Assembly: GCF_003970675.1 (NCBI RefSeq)
Contig: NZ_CP034562.1
Location: forward strand, 3,694,001 to 3,758,000
Direction of reading: 5' to 3'
Source: Flammeovirga pectinis
GTDB taxonomy: Bacteria > Bacteroidota > Bacteroidia > Cytophagales > Flammeovirgaceae
DNA: 64,000 nucleotides
Shown piece by piece: positions 24,779-33,150 of the stretch. Every line of letters begins with the position of its first letter. The stretch's first letter is position 1. Made by a program: the position numbers and the translations under genes. Under the pieces are notes generated by a model. The model saw nothing but the letters and a program-made list of their open reading frames with translations, ran no database searches and had not been told where the DNA came from.

Positions 24779-26497
24779 TTACCTGATTACAATTTTATTT
24801 CTTGCTATTTCTTTACCCGATTTCACTACAACATAATACATTCCCGAAGGTAGGTTTGAGGGTAAATCGAATGGTTTCACAAATGCTTCTGAAGCTAAAT
24901 TACTACTTGCTTCTTTTAAGACTAAATGTCCTGATTTATTATAAACATTAATTTCTAAGTTATTTCCTATTGATAAACCTTCTACTAAAATTTGTACTTT
25001 CTGATCTCCTATAATATCATTAGGATAAATTTTAGAAGAAAAAGGTTGTCCTATTTCATTAGACAAGTTTACCTTAATTGGTCCGAAAATTTCAGCTACT
25101 CCATCAAAATCTACTTGATGTAATCTATAATATGCTTGTGGTAATGGCGACTCATCTATAAAATTATAATAAATAAGTACGTTCGAATTACCTGCCGCTT
25201 CTACTTGGCCTAATGTTTCCCAATTTTTATTATCTACAGAACGTTGCACCTCAAAATGAGAAGCATTTTGCTCTGAAGCTGTACCCCATTCTAAAAGTAC
25301 AGTATTGTCTTCTGTTGCATTTGCTGTAAACTGTGTAAGTGCTACTGGGAGATCACCTGAGTTACCATTAACAGACACATCTGGCACAGACATCATTCTA
25401 CTATTTGAATGGTGTCTACTATCCAATACATGCCCATTGTTATCATCGACAAATACTACCTGAATTGTTCTAGAAGAATCTGTAAAGTAAGAATAAATAT
25501 CACTTAGTTTCTCTGCATCCATATCTTTTGATCTTAATAGAGAATCTTTTTCAGAACGATGGTATTTTCCTAATTCTGCTTTGATATCCGCATTATTTAT
25601 TTTCCAAATAACAGAATGAATGACAGTTTCTAGTTGCGTTATAGATGTTATTGTCACATTTTCAACATTAGAAGTATCTAGTTCAGTACGGTCAAAACCT
25701 TGAAATAAAAATTGTATTTCTTTCCCATACCAACCAGAAGCTTTATCTATTTGTAAAGAATCTAATAATTTTGAGCAAAAACTTTCTGCCCCTTCAGTAT
25801 AAACTCCATCCATATGTTGCTCCTTATTAAAGAAATCAATTGTAATTTCTGAAGTCTCTACACTAGATTTTTGGAAGGTAATTGAGGGAGTTCCGAAAGG
25901 GTCTGAGCCTACATTAGCAGTTGAAAAATTACCAGACTTACTTCTATTATCTAGTTCCTCTCCTATATAGATATTTGCAGAGTTTACACTAGAAGATCTT
26001 CCAAAATCTGCACTACCCGAAACTGCAATCATTCCTGAAGCTCCTACTTCAATAGAAATATTATTAGTATTAAAATCTGAGATAAATGTACCATCATAAG
26101 ATTTTATATTTCCATTTATTATTAGAACTCCATCTATTTGTAAATCCGAATTTGTATTAATATATAAATCTCCTTGAATTGTCAATGTATCTCCTTCGTC
26201 AACTATAAGATTAATACCACTAGGATAATTTCCAAAAGAATCTTTTCCTCCTAAGGATAATTCTTTATTATTCATATTAAATATTACACTAATATTAGCT
26301 CCACCACTATTAACTTCTATCTTTCTATCACTACTGTTACTTTCTAATATTAAATCATTATTTATTGTACATTCTGTTGAAGTAGTGAAACTAGCATCTG
26401 AAGTAAAATTTGTCACTAAGTTTGAACATTGTCCATAACTTAATTGAGTAAGACTACATAATATTCCAAGCAACAAAAAGAGGTAAAAACGTTTCAT
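24779..26497 (-). CDS. T9SS cargo protein B: beta-repeat, middle domain, sorting domain
   Basis: The 572-residue paralogue of protein A has signal peptide MKRFYLFLLLGIL to SYG, mature start QCSNL, and a second Cys in STECTI. Beta-repeats follow (TLTIQGDLYINTNSDLQI, GVLIINGNIK). The middle domain has IDFF, GWYGKEIQF, HSVIWKINNADIKAELGKYH and IYSYF. The module LPVALTQFTANATEDN ... WGTASEQNASHFEVQRSVD precedes the sorting domain (IYPNDIIG ... GMYYVVVKSGKE). It is closer to protein C in the HFxxQRSVD module and to A in the middle domain. Own terminator, so probably a separate transcript. Confidence 0.8.
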   Translation of the reverse strand: MKRFYLFLLLGILCSLTQLSYGQCSNLVTNFTSDASFTTSTECTINNDLILESNSSDRKIEVNSGGANISVIFNMNNKELSLGGKDSFGNYPSGINLIVDEGDTLTIQGDLYINTNSDLQIDGVLIINGNIKSYDGTFISDFNTNNISIEVGASGMIAVSGSADFGRSSSVNSANIYIGEELDNRSKSGNFSTANVGSDPFGTPSITFQKSSVETSEITIDFFNKEQHMDGVYTEGAESFCSKLLDSLQIDKASGWYGKEIQFLFQGFDRTELDTSNVENVTITSITQLETVIHSVIWKINNADIKAELGKYHRSEKDSLLRSKDMDAEKLSDIYSYFTDSSRTIQVVFVDDNNGHVLDSRHHSNSRMMSVPDVSVNGNSGDLPVALTQFTANATEDNTVLLEWGTASEQNASHFEVQRSVDNKNWETLGQVEAAGNSNVLIYYNFIDESPLPQAYYRLHQVDFDGVAEIFGPIKVNLSNEIGQPFSSKIYPNDIIGDQKVQILVEGLSIGNNLEINVYNKSGHLVLKEASSNLASEAFVKPFDLPSNLPSGMYYVVVKSGKEIARNKIVIR

Positions 26498-26878
26498 AAT
26501 ATTCTAGGTTTAACAGTAGAGATGATAGTCAATTCATCTTTAGTTTTTTTATTTTAGCTACCATACTTAGATGGTTTAAGTTAGTTACGGTAAATATTGT
26601 AATGAGTTAATTTTAATAGTGAAGCAGAGCGTAGGTTTTAACAACAAAAACAGTTGAAATAGGTAATTATAATCCACTTCTTACGTTTTATCAAACTTGT
26701 ATTATTTGAAGTGAATGAAGAATTTCATTGTACTTAACTAAGAAATGCAGCATTTTCTACTTTGGTAGTGTCTTTATCTTACATCATATAAAATAAAACA
26801 TTTCTTGTATTTTTTTAAAAAGAAAGGGCAACCTATTGTTACATAGATTGCCCTCATATTTATATATTTTTAGTCTCG
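26498..26878. other. Intergenic stretch between cargo B and C
   Basis: No reading frame of note. It contains the terminator of cargo C (26815-26855) and AT-rich sequence with no recognised promoter. Confidence 0.5.
26815..26855 (-). terminator. Terminator of cargo gene C
   Basis: On the minus strand GGGCAATCTAT pairs with ATAGGTTGCCC (one T-G pair) and is followed by TTTCTTTTT. Confidence 0.8.
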
Positions 26879-28705
26879 TTATTTCATCAATAACTTTTCT
26901 TTTACAATTTCTTTTCCAGACTGTACAACTACATAGTACATTCCTGTTCCTAATCTATCAGAAATATCTAAAGGCATTAATAACGATGACGAAGAAACTT
27001 GTTCTTGTTTATCTTCATAAACTAAGTGTCCGTGAGCGTTAAATATCTTAATAGAAAGGTCTCCTCCTTCTTGTATACCAATTGCTTGTAACTGAATTTT
27101 TTCTCCTTTATGAGCATGATTTGGCATTATCACAACTTTAAAGTTTTCTTCAACGCCATCTAATTTCACATATAAAGGACCAAAATATTCATTTGCTCCA
27201 TCAAAATCTACTTGATGTAAACGGTAGAATGCTGTTGCTGTAGGTGCTTCATCTATAAACTCATATAAGATTGCTGCATTAGAATTACCTGCTGCTTGTA
27301 CTGTACCTAACGTTTTCCAGTTTTTTCTATCTACTGAACGCTGAATATCGAAGTGAGAAGCATTTTGTTCCGAAGCTGTTTCCCATTCTAAAGCTACTGT
27401 GTTGTTTTCTATGAATGCTTCGAAGTAGGTTAGGGATACTGGGAGGTCTCCAGGTAGTGTTCCTGATTCTACAGATACTTCTTGTTCATGTTCACCTGCC
27501 ATTACTCTAACATTTGCAGGAGTTTCATCTTCATCTACTATAGAAATAGTAATCTTTACATCTTGGTTGAAATAAGTAGACAATGTCAATTTATGAGCAT
27601 CAGTAGCAAAACCACCATTATAAGCAGTCATTGCTGTTAAAACATCTCCTTGAAGTGTCCAAGTCATTGATTCTAAAGCTGACTTTAAACCTGTTAAACT
27701 TGAAATATCATGTTCATCATGAGATATTTCATCTACTAAGATATCTAAAATAGAACTAGTAATTTGTATTTTCTTATTTAATAAACTTAATGGATCTACT
27801 ACATCTAAAACAGCTAAATCAGCTGATGTAAAAATTGATTCTGAAGTAACTGAATTTGTGAAGAAATCAGCAGCAGAAGCTGATGTTGGTAAAGTTATTT
27901 CAACATTTGAATCAAATGGGTTTGGAGATCCTGGATTGTTTGAAGTTGGTAAATTGTCAAAACCTCCAACATTATTATTGATATTATCTATTGCTTCATC
28001 TATACTCGCTATTATTTCATCCCAAAAAGCGACATCTCCTCCAATTAAATTAGCCCAAAATCTAATTCCAGATATTATTCCTCTCCAAAATTCAAGCCCT
28101 CCAGTATCAGCTCCTCCAATATCATAACTAGTTACTGTTCCAGATACATACATTCGTACAGGATTTAATAAATCTCCTCCAGAATAATTTAATATGGCAT
28201 TACCGCCAACATGTATTTCTCCCGACCCTTCAATATTAAGAGTAACACTCACTGACATTTCAGCTGAATCTTCATCACCTTCTGTTAAAAGGTTTCCACC
28301 TATGATTAAAGTTCCTCCATCTTTTACTGTAATTGAAGATAAATTATGAACCTCTAGATCATCAGTTATTACCAAAGTCGCATTATTTTCTATTATTAAA
28401 CTTACACCATATAAAGTAACGTTAGAATTTTCTTCTCCTGTTAATGTTACTTTAGGATAATCCAATGTAACTATAATACCTGCACTCCCATTGCCAACTG
28501 TCCATGTTCTATTATCTCCAGATGCAGTTAACACCCCACTAAATGCATCTCCAAATTGTTCACAATCTGACGTAATTGTAATATCACTAGTCATATCTGG
28601 CGTGCCCGTTCCAAAAAATGGAGAATCACACTGCCCAAAAGCATTCCCAAGACAAATAAAATTAAGTATAAGAACAGTAAATACGTTACAGTAAAATTTA
28701 GTCAT
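26879..28705 (-). CDS. T9SS cargo protein C: beta-repeat, middle domain, sorting domain
   Basis: The 608-residue paralogue has a signal peptide (to about 24, NAFG), mature start QCDSP, and beta-repeats up to about residue 200 (NATLVITDDLEVHNLSSITV, GGTLIIGGNLL). The middle domain is more divergent than in A and B but keeps ADFF, LNKKIQI, GLKSALESMTWTL, an AY dipeptide and LSTYFNQDVKI. The module LPVSLTYFEAF ... WETASEQNASHFDIQRSVD is followed by the sorting domain (MPNHAHKGEKI ... GMYYVVVQSGKE). Residues about 205-245 are an extra loop rich in Ile and Asn. Function unknown; no catalytic motif. Confidence 0.8.
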   Translation of the reverse strand: MTKFYCNVFTVLILNFICLGNAFGQCDSPFFGTGTPDMTSDITITSDCEQFGDAFSGVLTASGDNRTWTVGNGSAGIIVTLDYPKVTLTGEENSNVTLYGVSLIIENNATLVITDDLEVHNLSSITVKDGGTLIIGGNLLTEGDEDSAEMSVSVTLNIEGSGEIHVGGNAILNYSGGDLLNPVRMYVSGTVTSYDIGGADTGGLEFWRGIISGIRFWANLIGGDVAFWDEIIASIDEAIDNINNNVGGFDNLPTSNNPGSPNPFDSNVEITLPTSASAADFFTNSVTSESIFTSADLAVLDVVDPLSLLNKKIQITSSILDILVDEISHDEHDISSLTGLKSALESMTWTLQGDVLTAMTAYNGGFATDAHKLTLSTYFNQDVKITISIVDEDETPANVRVMAGEHEQEVSVESGTLPGDLPVSLTYFEAFIENNTVALEWETASEQNASHFDIQRSVDRKNWKTLGTVQAAGNSNAAILYEFIDEAPTATAFYRLHQVDFDGANEYFGPLYVKLDGVEENFKVVIMPNHAHKGEKIQLQAIGIQEGGDLSIKIFNAHGHLVYEDKQEQVSSSSLLMPLDISDRLGTGMYYVVVQSGKEIVKEKLLMK

Positions 28706-29328
28706 CGTAAAGTAGTTTAGTTACTACAGCTGGAATTGGTTATTTCTATACTCTGTAGTAAAATGAATAGATTTAATTAAGCGATAAAATTAACACAGTA
28801 AGTCGCTTTTTTAATTTAAATAATATTAAACAAAATACCATACCAAATAGTTCTATTCTAAGTAAAAAGTGTACTTTATTCCTTTTAAAATGAAAAAAGC
28901 AACAAAATAGATCTATTTCACTCTTTAAAAAGTACTAACAAGTCTACTTATATTTACTTTACTGATTGAATAACAACATACTACTTCTCTAATAATACCC
29001 AGCAATTGTATTAAATTTCCATCACTATTATCTCGTTAATGTTTTTTGTATTCGCTTCTTTAATTTGTTTATTTGATGTAACCATTTTATAGATTTTCTC
29101 ATGCAGATTGTTATCTGTACAATCATAATAGAGGTATAAATTTCTAGTCTCAAATGCTTAAACAGTACCTAACGAAATCCTGCTTTTTCATCAAAAAACA
29201 GCTAAAAAAAACAAAGTACACTACGCTATTTTTTTCTTTAGCTACTGTAGTCATTTCAGTAAAAAAAGACATAAAAAAACCACACAACTATTAAATTGAG
29301 TGGCCTTAAAGTATTTTCTGTTTTGTTA
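28706..29328. other. Intergenic stretch of about 620 bases
   Basis: Very AT-rich, with no credible gene on either strand and no recognisable promoter for the cargo C gene. The only structure is a hairpin before the membrane-protein gene's stop (29273-29310). A lost gene or a long untranslated leader are both possible. Confidence 0.5.
29273..29310 (-). terminator. Terminator after the DUF4199-like gene
   Basis: On the minus strand GGCCACTCAA pairs with TTGTGTGGTT (one mismatch) and is followed by a T-run of seven. Confidence 0.7.
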
Positions 29329-29766
29329 TTACGCTTTCTCTGATGCTAGCATTACTGTGTACCTCATAACGAGATAAGAAATTAACACTCCAGATCCTAC
29401 TGCTTCCATGCACAAACCAAGGAATAATTTCCCCGTTGTAATGTATGCTCCGTGAAGTGCGTATTCTTGTAAGTAACTTAAAAATTCTGGTTCTATAAAA
29501 GTGAGGTAGACTACCATAAATAAAGCAAAAGGGATTGCACCAATTAAAGTGGTTCGCATACCTTCGACAAAACCAGATACGTAACCAAAATTTTCTGGTG
29601 ATGCTTTTTGATATTCTTTTAAGGCATAAAATACACCTGTTGAATGTATTATGAAATTTAACGCTCTTAACTCTATAATGTGATATAAGTTTAGAAACTT
29701 CATGATTGCAAAAAGTAAAAAATAACCTAAGAACATTAGTGTTCCATATTTCAATGCTATTTTCAT
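29329..29766 (-). CDS. Small membrane protein, DUF4199-like
   Basis: The 145-residue protein has four predicted membrane segments (about 8-25, 30-48, 72-92, 108-132). The pattern of a polar GYVSGFVEGMRTT turn between segments 2 and 3, followed by FALFMVVYLTFIEPEFL, resembles the Bacteroidota family DUF4199. Its function is not known. It lies 82 bases downstream of the short cargo gene D with no strong terminator between them, so the two may share a transcript. Confidence 0.6.
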   Translation of the reverse strand: MKIALKYGTLMFLGYFLLFAIMKFLNLYHIIELRALNFIIHSTGVFYALKEYQKASPENFGYVSGFVEGMRTTLIGAIPFALFMVVYLTFIEPEFLSYLQEYALHGAYITTGKLFLGLCMEAVGSGVLISYLVMRYTVMLASEKA

Positions 29767-29848
29767 GATAGTAGTTTTAAGGGTGAACGATTGTGGATTA
29801 CCCTATTATAACTAAATGACTATCAAGTTGTTTTATTAATATTACTTT

Positions 29849-30937
29849 TTATTTAGAAACTAACAATTTAAATGCTTCATTTTCTTTACCAATACTAATT
29901 TTTACAAAATGTAATCCTTGTGTCAGCATAGAAGTATCAATAGTCTTTATAGAACTGCCTATTTCAACCTCATGTTCAGTAGCTAAAACTAGTTTACCTT
30001 TGGTATCATATATAATAATTGAACAAGATTCTGAACTTTCCATTCCTTCAATTAAAATAGATAGCTTTTCTGATGATGTGATTGGATTAGGATAGGTACT
30101 AATTTTTAAATTTGATGAATTGTTTTTAACCTGTAAAGGACCAAAAATTTCTACAGCTCCATCTAAATCTATTTGATATAAACGGTAGTATATCTCGTTT
30201 AAATTGCCAATATTATCGTTCACTTGGTAAGCAACTGATACATCCGAATTTCCTTGTGCATTAACACGTTCAATGGTTTCCCAGTTTCTTTTATCTGTAG
30301 ATCGTTGCACATCAAAGTATGCACTGTTAATTTCAGAAGCTGTAGTCCAATTTATTGCTACTACTTCTTCTACTTTAGTTACATTAAATGCAGATAATTC
30401 TACAGGTAAACTGAATGATGGGAAATAGGCAAGGAAATCATCATCTGTTGGAGAAACATAGATGTAATCATCTTCTCCAAAAATATTAATTGAAGTTATT
30501 GTTCCTCCTGCCCTAACTACATCATGATCTGAAGCAGCTCCAGCAATATCGATATCACCTCCAACTTTTATCCTAGAACTAGGTTGATTTTGAGCTGCGC
30601 CCGCAATTTCAATACTGCCATAGACATATATATAACCATGATTTGAAAAACTACCTCCTACTTTCAAATTACCTTTGACGACTAAGGTTTCACCATTTTT
30701 TACAGTCAAATTACCGGTAGTTTCATAAGTATAAGTATCCTCTAAATCAATAATTAAAACTCCAGTACCACTCTTTACAGATAAAGAAGATACAGAAACA
30801 TCATTAGATATTGAATATGTACACCCTTCCGTCCAGTTTCCGTTTGGAACACCGCTACATTGAGCAAAAATATTTGATGTACATAATAATCCAAGTACAG
30901 TAATAGATACAATAGTTCGTAATAAGTATAATTTCAT
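29849..30937 (-). CDS. T9SS cargo protein D, short paralogue without middle domain
   Basis: The 362-residue protein has a signal peptide (to about 25, NIFA), mature start QCSGV and a second Cys in TEGCTY. Beta-repeats cover about residues 40-160 (GNLTVKNGETLVVKGNLKVG, GDIDIAGAA). They join directly to the module LPVELSAFNVTKVEEV ... WTTASEINSAYFDVQRSTD and a T9SS sorting domain (TYPNPITSSEKLS ... GLHFVKISIGKE). It lacks the roughly 150-residue middle domain of proteins A-C, which shows that this domain is an insertable unit. Confidence 0.8.
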   Translation of the reverse strand: MKLYLLRTIVSITVLGLLCTSNIFAQCSGVPNGNWTEGCTYSISNDVSVSSLSVKSGTGVLIIDLEDTYTYETTGNLTVKNGETLVVKGNLKVGGSFSNHGYIYVYGSIEIAGAAQNQPSSRIKVGGDIDIAGAASDHDVVRAGGTITSINIFGEDDYIYVSPTDDDFLAYFPSFSLPVELSAFNVTKVEEVVAINWTTASEINSAYFDVQRSTDKRNWETIERVNAQGNSDVSVAYQVNDNIGNLNEIYYRLYQIDLDGAVEIFGPLQVKNNSSNLKISTYPNPITSSEKLSILIEGMESSESCSIIIYDTKGKLVLATEHEVEIGSSIKTIDTSMLTQGLHFVKISIGKENEAFKLLVSK

Positions 30938-31040
30938 TATAGTAAATAAGAGCGTGAGTTTATATTATCGAGTTCATATAGGTAAAGGGTGCTCTTTTAA
31001 TGTTGTAACTATCTTTATTAGAAAAAGATTTAAGAGTACA

Positions 31041-31088
31041 AAAAAATCCTTGATTATCAATAAATATATTCATTGACAATCAAGGATT
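31041..31088 (-). terminator. Terminator of the threonine aldolase gene
   Basis: On the minus strand AATCCTTGATTGTCAA pairs with TTGATAATCAAGGATT (one mismatch) around an AT-rich loop and runs into TTTTTTG. Confidence 0.88.
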
Positions 31089-31106
31089 TCATTACTAAAG
31101 TATATA

Positions 31107-32141
31107 TTATGCTAATTCTAAAAGCAAACTATCCAATTTTACTAAGAAAGCATTTATCTCTTCTTCAGCTGTATCAAAAGAACACATTAAACGTACTTCG
31201 TGAGTTTGTTCATCCCATACATAAAATGGAGATTGTTCTTGTAAAGCAGGAATAATTTCTTTGGGCATAATTGCAAAAACACCATTCGCTTTAACCTCTT
31301 GTGTTATTTTTACTCCTGCAACTTTACTTAAACCACTTGCTAATTTCTGAGCCATTTTATTAGCATGTTTGGCATTACGTTCCCAAAGGTCTGTACCAAA
31401 TAAAGCCTCAAACTGTGCACTTATAAAACGCATTTTAGACAGTAATTGCATACCTTGTTTACGAACATATTTATAATTTTCTGAAATAGCTGTATTAAAG
31501 AAAATTACTGCTTCGCCAAACATCAAACCATTTTTTGTACCTCCAAACGATACAAAATCAACTCCTGTATCTAGTAACATTTCTTTAAAAGAAACACCTA
31601 AAGATACCGCTGCATTACTAATTCTTGCTCCATCAACATGTAATAACAGACCATTTTCATGGGCATAATCTGCTATAGCTTTAATTTCTGCACAAGTATA
31701 AACTGTTCCGTATTCTGTAGCTTGAGTAATTGAAATTACTTTTGGTTGCGACCAATGTTGCTCGCCTAAATTCACCATAAAAGGTGCAATATCTTCTGGA
31801 GTTAGTTTACCATTTTCTTTTTCTACTGTTAGTAATTTAAAGCCACCAAATTTTTCAGGAGCTCCACATTCATCAACATTAATATGAGCAACAGAAGAAC
31901 AGATTACAGCACCATATGATGGACAAACAGATGATAATGCAGTAACATTAGCTCCTGTACCATTCATTGTAAAATACACATCAATATCTTCTCTGAACAT
32001 TTTTTTAAACATTGCAACAGCAGTGTCAGTACTCTCGTCTGCTCCATAAGAACCTTGGTGAGCTCCATTTGCTTTTGCAATTGCTTCTATAATTTCTGGA
32101 GTCGTGCCTGAGTAATTATCACTAGCTAATGTCTTTTTCAT
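31107..32141 (-). CDS. Low-specificity L-threonine aldolase
   Basis: The 344-residue PLP enzyme of the beta-eliminating lyase family cleaves L-threonine and L-allo-threonine to glycine and acetaldehyde. Seen are the N-terminal SDNYSGTTPEI and GSYGADESTD, the HVDGARISNAAVSLG cofactor-binding Asp and the Schiff-base lysine in SFGGTKNG. Length is normal. The product can supply glycine. It is a single gene with a -7 motif about 90 bases upstream (32231-32238) and a strong terminator. Confidence 0.92.
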   Translation of the reverse strand: MKKTLASDNYSGTTPEIIEAIAKANGAHQGSYGADESTDTAVAMFKKMFREDIDVYFTMNGTGANVTALSSVCPSYGAVICSSVAHINVDECGAPEKFGGFKLLTVEKENGKLTPEDIAPFMVNLGEQHWSQPKVISITQATEYGTVYTCAEIKAIADYAHENGLLLHVDGARISNAAVSLGVSFKEMLLDTGVDFVSFGGTKNGLMFGEAVIFFNTAISENYKYVRKQGMQLLSKMRFISAQFEALFGTDLWERNAKHANKMAQKLASGLSKVAGVKITQEVKANGVFAIMPKEIIPALQEQSPFYVWDEQTHEVRLMCSFDTAEEEINAFLVKLDSLLLELA

Positions 32142-32555
32142 ATTATATATATTTTAAATAATGGTTGGTATCTTAATTAGGAATACTTGGTTACTTAATA
32201 GAAGTGTGTGTATTCTGTTATTATAACATACAAAGTTATAAAACTGTCCAATCAAAACTCTCAATATATGTTTATCATTTTTAATGATCGTAAACACCAC
32301 CCTTTTTAAATTGCTATCTAAATAAGTAAAATGCTCTATCGCTTTTCTCATTTTTAACAAAGAACCTCATTCCAAAATCATAGCTAAAGTATTTCTTCTA
32401 TATATTTTTTAGTAGATTGATTGTAAATCCAAAACTATAAGTTTTTTGAGTATCAAAGGCTTTAATCTTTCATTTAACCAATTGAATACTGATTTTATAA
32501 TTACTCAATTACTTTCAGTTCTTTGTTTTAAACCTTTACACCCTAAATTTATTTT
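32142..32555. other. Intergenic stretch between divergent genes
   Basis: This 414-base gap separates the threonine aldolase and the FMN reductase. It holds the promoter motif at 32231-32238. A 68-codon frame on the minus strand (32154-32360) has no family look and is not called. Confidence 0.5.
32231..32238 (-). promoter_or_regulatory. Candidate -7 element for the threonine aldolase gene
   Basis: The minus strand reads TAACTTTG, an exact TAnnTTTG, implying a leader of about 80 bases. No TTG lies at exactly 19-20 bases upstream. Confidence 0.4.
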
Positions 32556-33107
32556 ATGAAAATTGTTATTCTCTCTGGTAGTGTACGTGATGATCGACAT
32601 ACACATGGAGTCGCTCTTCATTTATGCAAAAGGCTTTCTGAAATAGCCAATGTTGAAGCTGAAGTTATTGATTTAAAAGAATGGGCTTTACCACCGCTAA
32701 CAAATACATTACACGACAACTCTCCAGATAATGTAAAAAAATTAGGTGCTATTTTAGATAAAGCAGATGGGATAATCTTTGCATCGCCAGAATACAACGG
32801 AAGCTATTCTTCTGCATTAAAAAATGCTATCGATTTCTATCCTAAGGGTACTTATCAACGCAAACCAATTGGTGTAGTAAGCGTTTCTGCGGGTGCTTTA
32901 GGAGGTATACGTGCTGCTCAATCGTTACAGCTTCAGATTTTAGCACTTATGGCCTATCCTATATATAGAATGTTAACCGTACCTACAGTACAAAATAAAA
33001 TAGATCAAGATGGCCTTTTAATAGACCCTGAGTTCGAAAAAACAATGACTGCCTTCGTAGATGAATATTTATGGTTTGCAGAAGCTATTGTTGCTAAGAA
33101 AAAATAA
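32556..33107 (+). CDS. NADPH-dependent FMN reductase family protein
   Basis: The 183-residue flavodoxin-like protein has the FMN phosphate-binding loop GSVRDDRHTHGVA at the N terminus and SPEYNGSYSSALKNAIDF, the hallmark of the NADPH-dependent FMN reductase and azoreductase family. It probably reduces quinones, azo compounds or free flavin using NAD(P)H. The physiological substrate is not evident. Single gene ended by a bidirectional terminator. Confidence 0.9.
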   Translation: MKIVILSGSVRDDRHTHGVALHLCKRLSEIANVEAEVIDLKEWALPPLTNTLHDNSPDNVKKLGAILDKADGIIFASPEYNGSYSSALKNAIDFYPKGTYQRKPIGVVSVSAGALGGIRAAQSLQLQILALMAYPIYRMLTVPTVQNKIDQDGLLIDPEFEKTMTAFVDEYLWFAEAIVAKKK

Positions 33108-33112
33108 GCATT

Positions 33113-33149
33113 AAAAAAGGAACGATTTTTAAATTATCGTTCCTTTTTT
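33113..33149. terminator. Bidirectional terminator
   Basis: AAAAAAGGAACGAT pairs with ATCGTTCCTTTTTT around an A/T loop. It ends both the + strand reductase gene and the - strand sensor gene. Confidence 0.92.
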
Positions 33150-33150
33150 A

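Noticed and set aside
31073-31255. 60-codon frame on the + strand
   Set aside because: It overlaps the terminator and the conserved C-terminal part of threonine aldolase on the other strand.
32154-32360. 68-codon frame on the minus strand upstream of threonine aldolase
   Set aside because: No family resemblance, and a promoter motif (32231-32238) lies inside it; more likely leader sequence of the aldolase gene.
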